A DNA stretch of 14,616 nucleotides from Gammaproteobacteria bacterium. Its GTDB lineage: Bacteria > Pseudomonadota > Gammaproteobacteria > Pseudomonadales > Pseudohongiellaceae. The stretch is taken from NCBI GenBank assembly GCA_007571115.1, contig RKSA01000045.1, positions 1 through 14,616 on the forward strand, read 5' to 3'. The notes beneath the pieces are model-generated. The model worked only from the letters and a program-made list of their open reading frames with translations. It was not told the DNA's origin and made no database searches. The translations under genes and the position numbers were made by a program. Shown here in pieces: positions 1 through 6,116 of the stretch (positions are counted from its first letter, which is position 1; each line of letters starts with the position of its first letter).

Positions 1-1311
1 GTACACGACGGCGATGCTGAAGATCAGCAAGGCGAAGGTGATCCACGAAATCTCGGCGCTGAACTCCCAGACCACGACGACAAAGTACTGGATCACGAGC
101 ATCGCCCAGTGCAGCGAGGCCGAGGCGATCATCAGCCAGCGCGTATCGCCGGCACCGCGCAACACTCCGCCGCTGACCAGAATGATCGCGTCGGCCATCG
201 TGTAGCAGGACAGGCCGATCATCATGAAAGCCGCAAGCGAGCGGATTTCATCGAAATCGCCGCCTGGCGGCGCGAACAGTTCCACCAGCGGATAGCGGAA
301 CAGCACGTAGGCGATCGCCAGCGTCGCCGAATAGCAGAGCCCGAGCGCGAATCCGGCGCGGATCACCTGGCCGGTCTGCTGCATGTCGCCAGCGCCGACG
401 AAACGGCCGATCAGGCTGATCACAGCGATGTTGAGCCCGATCATGGGAACGAAGGACAGAATGTCCCAGTTGAAAACGATGGCCGCCGAGGCGCCAGCGA
501 CCACGCCGTAGGACTGGAACAGCAGCAGGAACAGGTTGAAGGCTGCGACATTGAGAAACATCTCGACCGCAGATGGCAGCCCGAGCCGCAGATGGCGGCG
601 CGTGATCCCCGCATCGAAACGAAACGAGCGCATCACCTGGAAACGGATGCGATGTTTCCGCCGCAAATAGAAGAATGCGAACAGGCATAGCGAGAACAAG
701 ATCGCGATATTGGTGCTGATCGCCGCGCCGACGATTCCCATCGCCGGGAAGCCGAGCGCACCGAAAATCATGGCGTAGGCAAGGGGCACATTGAGCACAA
801 GGCCGCAAATGTCGCAGATCATCACCACCCGGGTATTGCCGATTCCCGAGAAATACGACGAAAGGCAGGTTTTCGCCAACGGCAGCCAGACTCCGGCCAT
901 GAGGATCAGGTAGTAGATGCGCTCGAGCTCGACGAGCTGCGGGTCGTGGTCGAGCAGGTCGAACAGGCGCAGCACGAGCACGGTGATCAGCGCGAGCGGA
1001 ACCAGGCTCGCGAACGACAGGATCAGGCCCTGGGTGACGACTCTCGGGCATTTGCCCAGTTCGCCAGCGCCGTAGTATTGCGCCGTCAAGGCATTGCCGT
1101 AGGAAAACAGGCCGGTAAAGAAGCAGAACGAGAAAAACGCCGCCACGCCGCCGCCAAGGCCCGCCGCCATGTGGACCGGGCTGAGCTGCGAGAGGAAATA
1201 GCGGTCGGTGAAGATCATGACCGCGAAAGTGCCCTGGGACACCACCATGGGAATGGCGATGCGGACCATTTCCCGGAATGTTTCCGGGTTGAGCCGCAAT
1301 CGCTGGAGCAC
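1..1311 (-). CDS. MATE-family multidrug/metabolite efflux transporter, C-terminus cut by window edge
   Basis: Polytopic inner-membrane transporter of the MATE family, which exports cationic drugs or metabolites in exchange for Na+ or H+. The visible 437 residues are mostly hydrophobic helices. The two homologous halves each show the family's GxGxTR-type loop: FSGIGNTR near residue 154 and LRGAGDTR near residue 384. MATE proteins are about 450 residues, so only a short C-terminal piece is missing. I chose the GTG at 1311 because it is the first start after the upstream gene's stop (same frame, 9 nt away) and leaves the usual 15-20 residue lead before the first helix. An ATG at 1269 is the alternative. 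No clear Shine-Dalgarno precedes the GTG, so translational coupling to the DUF418 gene is likely. The substrate cannot be read from sequence. The family call is confident; the start is less so. Confidence 0.88.
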   Translation of the reverse strand, partial: MLQRLRLNPETFREMVRIAIPMVVSQGTFAVMIFTDRYFLSQLSPVHMAAGLGGGVAAFFSFCFFTGLFSYGNALTAQYYGAGELGKCPRVVTQGLILSFASLVPLALITVLVLRLFDLLDHDPQLVELERIYYLILMAGVWLPLAKTCLSSYFSGIGNTRVVMICDICGLVLNVPLAYAMIFGALGFPAMGIVGAAISTNIAILFSLCLFAFFYLRRKHRIRFQVMRSFRFDAGITRRHLRLGLPSAVEMFLNVAAFNLFLLLFQSYGVVAGASAAIVFNWDILSFVPMIGLNIAVISLIGRFVGAGDMQQTGQVIRAGFALGLCYSATLAIAYVLFRYPLVELFAPPGGDFDEIRSLAAFMMIGLSCYTMADAIILVSGGVLRGAGDTRWLMIASASLHWAMLVIQYFVVVVWEFSAEISWITFALLIFSIAVVY

Positions 1312-1320
1312 TGGGTTGGA

Positions 1321-2625
1321 TCAGCCGGGCAGGCGCATTGGCTGCCGGCGACCGTAGGTCAGGCTGCGCCAGAGCCATTCGCAAGGACCGAACCGGTACC
1401 GGCGCAGCCAGTAGACGCTGAACACGATCTGGAACAGCCACAGGCCAAGAACGAAAAGATACAGCTCCTGCCGCTGCCATTGCGCGAACTGGCCAAGGCC
1501 AACGCCGAGAAAGACCAGATTGCCGAGCAGCGACTGCATCAGGTAGTTGGTCAGCGCCATTCGCCCAACCGCCGCGAGCGCGTCTTGCAGCCATTGCAGC
1601 AGCCCGGAACGGCAAATCGCCATGACCAGGCCGATGTAGCCCAGGGCGAGCAGCAATCGGCCCATATCATAGGTCGGGCGGCTCCCCGACTGCCAATGCA
1701 ACTGGTAGCCGCTGTCGACATAGGTCATCGTCTCCCATGCATTCAAGGGCAGGCCGGCGCCGAATCCGACGAGCATCAGCAGCAGGTAGAAGCGCAAGCT
1801 GCGAGAGGCGTCGAAAACGCACCACTTCATGAGCGCCATGCCGAGCAGCATCATGGCAAGCGCATCCCATAGGCCGAATATGAAAAAGTTCGCGGTTTGC
1901 AAGAAAAAGCTGAACTCGGCGCCGTAGATGAAGTTGTCGACGTAGCCCGACTGGCGAGCCGCGATTTCCTCGGCCTGGGCCGACTTGGTCAGCCCCTGGC
2001 TTTCGAGCATGGCTTCCCATCCTTCGAGCGATGTCCGCTGCTCCTCGCTTGGCTCGACCCCGGTGGGAAGCGCCTGGACTTCAGCAGCGGCCTCGCCAAG
2101 ATAGCGAACGGATACATGCATCACGCTGTGGATCGCCGTCACGAACAGAAAGAAGCCGCAGGCCCAGGCGAGCAAGGCTCGCGCGCTCAAGTTGCGGAAC
2201 AGGAACAGCAGCAGCCCTGCGACGCCATAGCCGTACAGGACGTCGCCGGGCCAAAGCAGCACGTAGGCGTTGCACAGGCCGAAAGCGATGAGCACGCCAA
2301 TGCGCCGCAAGTACAGGGATCGCGCGGCGCATTCGCTGAGTTCGGGCTTGTTCATGAAAATCAGCAGCCCGGCGCCGAACAGCATCGAGAAAAGCGTCCT
2401 CATGCCGCCTTCGACGAAGACTTCCATGCCGAAGAACAGCGCGAAGCTGACGCCTTCGGTGGCGCCATCGACGGTCGGATCGAACAATGCGCCCAAAGGC
2501 TGGCCGAAGACGATGATGTTGACGATCAGGATGCCGAGCACGGCGACACCGCGCAAGGTGTCGAGCGAGCCGATTCTGGCCTTGCCGCTGACAGGAGCGG
2601 GGCTTGCAACGCTGGCTTCCGACAT
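1321..2625 (-). CDS. DUF418 / YeiB-family membrane protein
   Basis: Integral membrane protein of 434 residues with about ten hydrophobic segments. The family's N-terminal signature is present near residues 21-33 (LDTLRGVAVLGIL). The C-terminal DUF418 region contains MALTNYL followed by GPCEWLWRSLTYG at about residues 413-425, the family's GPxEWLWR ending. The biochemical role of this family is not established; a transport or acyltransferase-like role has been suggested only by distant resemblance. I chose the ATG at 2625, which gives the usual short hydrophilic lead. An in-frame ATG at 2637 would add four residues and has a weak GGGA just upstream, so either is possible. The open frame extends further upstream without family resemblance. 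The gene is first in a two-gene unit with the MATE transporter and is divergent from the small protein gene at 2985. Confidence 0.85.
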   Translation of the reverse strand: MSEASVASPAPVSGKARIGSLDTLRGVAVLGILIVNIIVFGQPLGALFDPTVDGATEGVSFALFFGMEVFVEGGMRTLFSMLFGAGLLIFMNKPELSECAARSLYLRRIGVLIAFGLCNAYVLLWPGDVLYGYGVAGLLLFLFRNLSARALLAWACGFFLFVTAIHSVMHVSVRYLGEAAAEVQALPTGVEPSEEQRTSLEGWEAMLESQGLTKSAQAEEIAARQSGYVDNFIYGAEFSFFLQTANFFIFGLWDALAMMLLGMALMKWCVFDASRSLRFYLLLMLVGFGAGLPLNAWETMTYVDSGYQLHWQSGSRPTYDMGRLLLALGYIGLVMAICRSGLLQWLQDALAAVGRMALTNYLMQSLLGNLVFLGVGLGQFAQWQRQELYLFVLGLWLFQIVFSVYWLRRYRFGPCEWLWRSLTYGRRQPMRLPG

Positions 2626-2637
2626 GCCGGGAAGCAT

Positions 2638-2984
2638 AGTCCCGTCTGCGGCGATTTGCAAACCCGGCAACGCCAGATTGCGCATCGCTCGCTGCCTGCC
2701 GTCGCCTCGCTCACTTCGGCATGGAAGGACGCTGCCGGAAGAGCGCGCCCGCAGATGGCGGGAAAACCGCCAAACATTGGTGGTTCTCGCCAATATCCTG
2801 ACCCCTCGATTTGGCAAGGTCTGCCCAAAGCACCGTCGGCCCGGCAGCGAACGATACCGCGTTCAAGGCCAAACCCCACCTGCATCAAGTCAAATTCGCC
2901 GTTTTCCGCCCGCGACGGCACATTGGCACGAATCGTGCTTGTACCTTGCTCGAAACGGTTCGCCGGAAACATCTGGAGACACTC
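2638..2984. other. Divergent intergenic region with overlapping hairpins
   Basis: About 350 bases lie between the starts of the minus-strand DUF418 gene and the plus-strand small membrane protein, so promoters for both should be here. I see no convincing coding frame: the longer open frames have no recognisable domain and overlap the flanking gene. No strong -35/-10 pair stands out on either strand. The visible structure is a cluster of complementary blocks at 2756-2793, listed separately. Confidence 0.6.
2756..2793. promoter_or_regulatory. Cluster of mutually exclusive hairpins, possible operator or attenuator
   Basis: Alternating complementary blocks are present: TGGCGG (2756-2761), CCGCCAA (2767-2773), TTGGTGG (2777-2783) and CGCCAA (2788-2793). 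The first pairs perfectly with the second over six bases around a five-base GAAAA loop. The second can instead pair with the third around a three-base loop, with one mismatch or wobble, and the third can pair with the fourth. The cluster lies about 130 bases upstream of the DUF418 start and about 190 bases upstream of the small protein. Such alternation could be a repeated operator half-site or an RNA switch. The function is inference. Confidence 0.3.
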
Positions 2985-3158
2985 ATGCGATCAATCCACA
3001 GACTTTCCCTGACCTCGGTGCTACTGCGCACCATGCTCCTGCTCGCCATCGCGGTGTGCGCGATCATCGGCGTCGCCGGACTCGTGCTGCCACTGGTCCC
3101 CGGAATCCTCTTTCTCTGCATCGCCGGCCTCCTGCTGCGCCAACTCGGCCGAACCTGA
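2985..3158 (+). CDS. Small two-helix membrane protein, DUF454/PGPGW-like
   Basis: A 57-residue protein with a basic N-terminus (MRSIHR) followed by hydrophobic sequence to about residue 51, enough for two closely spaced membrane helices. Around residues 29-40 it reads GVAGLVLPLVPG, which resembles the conserved turn of the DUF454 (YbaN-like) and PGPGW small membrane protein families, where a Gly/Leu-Pro-Leu-Pro element joins two helices. It is shorter than DUF454 proteins (about 120 residues), so it may be a minimal relative or only a convergent motif. The start is supported by TGGAG at 2974-2978, six bases before the ATG. It is followed by a terminator-like hairpin before the pil genes, so it is probably its own transcription unit. 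Function unknown. Confidence 0.65.
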   Translation: MRSIHRLSLTSVLLRTMLLLAIAVCAIIGVAGLVLPLVPGILFLCIAGLLLRQLGRT

Positions 3159-3228
3159 CCTTCGCCAGTTCGCCGTCATGGTCGCATGAGTGGCCGGTGC
3201 CGGCCCGGACGGGCCCTCTCGCCCACCC

Positions 3229-3254
3229 CCGCGAAAATTTTTTGCGCGGTTTTT
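3229..3254 (+). terminator. Probable intrinsic terminator after the small membrane protein gene
   Basis: CCGCG (3229-3233) and CGCGG (3245-3249) form a five-base GC stem, with A/T-rich sequence between that can add A-T pairs, followed directly by five T residues (3250-3254). It lies 71 bases after the small protein's stop and 60 bases before pilM, on the correct strand. A second GC hairpin, GGCCC-GGAC-GGGCC (3202-3215), stands just upstream without a T-run and may help pausing. Confidence 0.5.
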
Positions 3255-3313
3255 ATGCCTGATCGACCGAACCCGACTACAACTGCGGTCGTGCAAGTCA
3301 TGAGGATGCATCC

Positions 3314-4417
3314 ATGTTCGACAAACTGACTTCGTTGTTGCCGCGAATGAACCGCTTGGCGCTGATGCCCCGGCTTCTCGGAGTCGATATCGGCGCCGAT
3401 GCGGTGAAAGTGCTGCGTTTGCCGGCCGGCCCCGGGGAGCAGCCCGAATACGCGATCAGGCCGCTGCCCGAGGGCGCGATTTCCGAGCGTTCGATCAGTG
3501 ATGTCGATGCCGTGGCCCGATGCATCGCCGAGGCTGTGGGCAGCCTGCCCCATCCTGCCCGGGAAGCCGTTGCTGCAGTGCCTTCTGCGGCGGTGATGCA
3601 GCGGGTTCTGTCGATGGATGCGGAAATGAGCGACGAGGAAATCGAAACCCAGATCATCGCCGAAGCCGATCGGCACATCCCCTATCCGCTTGACGAGGTT
3701 TTCGTCGACCACCGGCGCTTGCGTTATCCGCAAAGCGCTGCCGATTCGGTATTGCTGACGATTTGTCGCGGCGAGCAAGTCATCGCGCGGCAACAGGCCC
3801 TCGAACGCGCTGGCCTTCGCGTCGCCGCCATCGACGTCGAACACCATGCCATGGAGCGCGCCTGCCTGTTGTCGGGGATGACGCGGGCGGCTCAGGGGCC
3901 GGTCGCGATCATTGACGTTTGCGCCAAAGCGATGTGTCTGTACGTGTTCGCCAAGACACGCATCGTTCACAGCGAGGAACGGTTTTTCCCCGGCGGCGAC
4001 GGCACGGCCGAGAGCTCCTCCGCATCGTTTGCGGATGCCGCAGCGCGACAGCTCGCGAGGATCTTGCAAGTGTTCCACTCTTCTTCGCGCCATGGCCGGG
4101 TTACCGAGGCGGTGCTATGCGGCACCGCAGCCGCAGCGACCGGCCTGCCTGATACAACGCAGCGGCTGCTCGGGCTGCCAGTGCGAATCGCCGCGCTCTT
4201 TCCCGATGACGCCCCGGCTCCGGTCAAGGCCGACGGCCCGGCCTTGCTACTCGCTGCGGGCCTGGCGATTCGGATAGCGGGAAACGGTGGTTCGGGTGAC
4301 CCCGTCGGCAAGCGGCGCCAGCACCGGCGGTCGTTGCGCGAAGTTCGCGAGCAGGGCGGGCCACGCTCGACCGGGCCGCAACGAAAGCGGGCAGCTTCAG
4401 GATCGCGGCATGGCTGA
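3314..4417 (+). CDS. pilM: Type IV pilus assembly protein PilM, divergent
   Basis: Cytoplasmic actin/FtsA-like ATP-binding protein that binds the N-terminal tail of PilN and builds the inner ring of the pilus machine. It has the family's start LLGVDIG (residues 21-27), the conserved EADRHIPYPLDEV near residues 117-129, and AAGLAIR near 314-320, where PilM proteins normally end. GAGGA at 3302-3306, seven bases before the ATG, supports the start. Three points differ from Pseudomonas PilM as I recall it. The second phosphate motif, usually DIG, reads DVC at 201-203. A segment of about 30 residues is missing after residue 229. About 45 mostly basic residues follow the normal end. The gene is first in pilM-N-OP-Q, and its stop overlaps the pilN start by 8 bases. 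Confidence 0.9.
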   Translation: MFDKLTSLLPRMNRLALMPRLLGVDIGADAVKVLRLPAGPGEQPEYAIRPLPEGAISERSISDVDAVARCIAEAVGSLPHPAREAVAAVPSAAVMQRVLSMDAEMSDEEIETQIIAEADRHIPYPLDEVFVDHRRLRYPQSAADSVLLTICRGEQVIARQQALERAGLRVAAIDVEHHAMERACLLSGMTRAAQGPVAIIDVCAKAMCLYVFAKTRIVHSEERFFPGGDGTAESSSASFADAAARQLARILQVFHSSSRHGRVTEAVLCGTAAAATGLPDTTQRLLGLPVRIAALFPDDAPAPVKADGPALLLAAGLAIRIAGNGGSGDPVGKRRQHRRSLREVREQGGPRSTGPQRKRAASGSRHG

Positions 4418-5054
4418 CCGGGCTCTTTGGAACCGCATGGTCGAGGCAGGCGCCATCGATGGCGCGATGGTCAACCTGCTGCCCTGGAGGGAAAGCCGGC
4501 GCGCCATGCGCCGCAGGCGGTTTCTCGTGATCCTGGCTGTTTCGATGCTGTCGACGCTGGCGGCCTTGTTCTGGCTGCAGCACGAGTTGCGCGGCAATGT
4601 CGCGGGCCATGTTGCCGAACGGCAGCGCCTGCAAGCGGAACTTGGCCGGCTTGGGTCGCTCGGCGCCGAAGCGACGCGCCTGCGGCAGGAGCAGCAAGAG
4701 GCAATCTCGCACATGCAAGTTCTGAACGGCTTGCAGCGCAGCCGACCCCTGCCTGCGGCGATTCTCGCCGAGTTGGCGAGCGAGGCGCCCGACGCGGTCC
4801 GTTTCCGAAGGCTTGTGCGCGATGGCAACGAGGTCCGCGTCGATGGCCTGGGAGAATCCCACGCCGCCGTCGCCGAGCTGCTACGGCGCCTCGAAGCGTC
4901 GCCGCGCTTCCAGGCTGCGCGGCTCGCGAATGTCGACGACCCAGCCATGGGGGCTGGCTCGCAGCCGGGCGCAAGCCCGCCGCCGGACACGAATGCGCGC
5001 GCCAGCCTGCTCGAATTCGGCCTCGTATTGCAGTTGCCCGAGCCAGGTGCCTGA
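4410..5054 (+). CDS. pilN: Type IV pilus inner-membrane protein PilN
   Basis: A 214-residue bitopic inner-membrane protein that links cytoplasmic PilM to periplasmic PilO. The PilM-binding signature VNLLPWRES lies at residues 21-29, followed by a basic stretch, a membrane helix at about 38-56, a coiled-coil-like region rich in Glu, Gln and Arg to about 105, and a periplasmic alpha/beta domain. The motif is usually at the very N-terminus, so this protein has about 19 extra residues. I chose the ATG at 4410 because AGGA lies seven bases upstream and it overlaps the pilM stop (ATGGCTGA), a common coupling arrangement. ATGs at 4437 and 4467 are alternatives; the last would restore a canonical start but has no visible ribosome-binding site. 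The C-terminal part (residues 178-197) is Pro/Gly/Ala-rich. Confidence 0.9.
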   Translation: MADRALWNRMVEAGAIDGAMVNLLPWRESRRAMRRRRFLVILAVSMLSTLAALFWLQHELRGNVAGHVAERQRLQAELGRLGSLGAEATRLRQEQQEAISHMQVLNGLQRSRPLPAAILAELASEAPDAVRFRRLVRDGNEVRVDGLGESHAAVAELLRRLEASPRFQAARLANVDDPAMGAGSQPGASPPPDTNARASLLEFGLVLQLPEPGA

Positions 5055-5057
5055 GCT

Positions 5058-6116
5058 ATGCCCTCTCTTTTTCCCGACATCTTCGCCGACATTTTCTCCA
5101 GTATCGCGCGGGATCTGAACGAGTTCGACTGGCGCGAGCTTGCTGCCTTCGAGCGTATTGGCGCCTGGCCGGCTGCGGTCAAGACGAGCGTGGTCGTCGT
5201 GCTCAATGCGGCGATTTTCGCCGGCGGCTATCTGTTGCTGCTGCACGACCTGCGGCAAGGCGACCTGCGGCTTGCGCGGGAAGCGAGCGGGCTCGAGGCG
5301 CAGCTTGGCATTCTGGAGGGGAATGTCGCGAAACTCGGCGACTATCGGCAAAGGGCGCTGGAAATCGAGGCGCCATATCTGCGCATCTTGCGGCAATTGC
5401 CCTACGAGAGCGAGATTCCTGCCCTGATCGACGACATCACTGCTCTCGGGCTGCGCCATGGGCTGGCATTCGAAGCCATCGAGCTCGGCGCCGAGCTCGA
5501 TCATCCGCATTCCGTCGAGCAGCCTATCGAACTGCGCATGACCGGCGGCTATCACGGCATCGGCGCTTTCTTCGGCGAAGTCGCGAAGCTTGGCCGGATC
5601 GTCACCTTGCACGATTTTTCCTTGCAGGAACGAATGCCGGGCCGGCTCGAACTGAACTTGCAGGCGCGTGCCTACCGGTATCGCCCCTTGTCGGGAGCGT
5701 TCGCCACCGAGCCGGTCGATGGGCGATTGACCGCCATGCCGGAGCTGTTCGAACCGGTGCCATTTGAATATCCCCTGGAGTTCGGTCGCGACCCGTTCAC
5801 GTCAGGCTCGCAATCGGGCCCGGCCGACTCGTCCTGTCCCGAGATTCCCCAGGCAGACGCGCGAGCGCTGCAACAGTTTGCATTGTCGGACTTGCGTCTG
5901 GTGGGGCTGCTGCAACGCGGCGATGAACATGTCGGGCTGATCGAGGACCCTGCCGGCGTGGTGCATCGCGTCGCGGCCGGTGATCGGCTCGGCCTGGCTC
6001 GGGGCCGTGTCGAGCAGATCACTGCGCAAGGCCTGCGATTGACCGAATGGCCGGCCGGTTGCCCAGGCGGGTCGACTGCGCGGGAAGTCCTGCTGCCTTG
6101 GGAGGAAAGACCATGA
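5058..6116 (+). CDS. PilO-PilP fusion protein of the type IV pilus alignment complex
   Basis: One open frame of 352 residues joins two proteins that are usually separate. Residues 1-215 match PilO: a membrane helix at about 43-63, a coiled coil at about 66-105, LRQLPYESEIPALIDDI at 111-127, and the ferredoxin-like end with TGGYHGIGAF and LGRIVTLHDF. Residues from about 227 match the PilP beta domain: RDPF at 244-247, ALQQFALSDLRLVGLL at 270-285, and a VVHRVAAGDRLG turn at 301-312. PilP is normally a lipoprotein with its own signal and lipid-anchored Cys; here both are absent and the PilO helix would anchor it. Cys260 and Cys335 lie in the PilP part but neither is in a lipobox. The start is 3 nt after the pilN stop; the stop overlaps the pilQ start as ATGA. 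Confidence 0.9.
   Translation: MPSLFPDIFADIFSSIARDLNEFDWRELAAFERIGAWPAAVKTSVVVVLNAAIFAGGYLLLLHDLRQGDLRLAREASGLEAQLGILEGNVAKLGDYRQRALEIEAPYLRILRQLPYESEIPALIDDITALGLRHGLAFEAIELGAELDHPHSVEQPIELRMTGGYHGIGAFFGEVAKLGRIVTLHDFSLQERMPGRLELNLQARAYRYRPLSGAFATEPVDGRLTAMPELFEPVPFEYPLEFGRDPFTSGSQSGPADSSCPEIPQADARALQQFALSDLRLVGLLQRGDEHVGLIEDPAGVVHRVAAGDRLGLARGRVEQITAQGLRLTEWPAGCPGGSTAREVLLPWEERP

Noticed and set aside
248..1615. Long minus-strand open frame of 455 codons
   Set aside because: It runs out of frame across the MATE and DUF418 genes, is Arg/Pro/Ala-rich, and shows no domain; it is a GC-rich shadow.
2526..2972. Minus-strand open frame of 148 codons across the divergent gap
   Set aside because: It overlaps the DUF418 gene out of frame and has no recognisable features or ribosome-binding site.
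3176..4093. Minus-strand open frame of 305 codons antisense to pilM
   Set aside because: Composition is typical of a GC-rich antisense shadow, and the plus strand carries clear PilM motifs.
5835..5840. Cys260 of the PilO-P fusion as a PilP lipidation site
   Set aside because: The preceding residues are polar (GPADSS), with no hydrophobic signal core or lipobox.
5736..6116. Separate pilP gene starting at the internal ATG at 5736
   Set aside because: No signal peptide or lipobox follows this ATG, no Shine-Dalgarno precedes it, and the frame is continuous with pilO. A product from it would stay in the cytoplasm.
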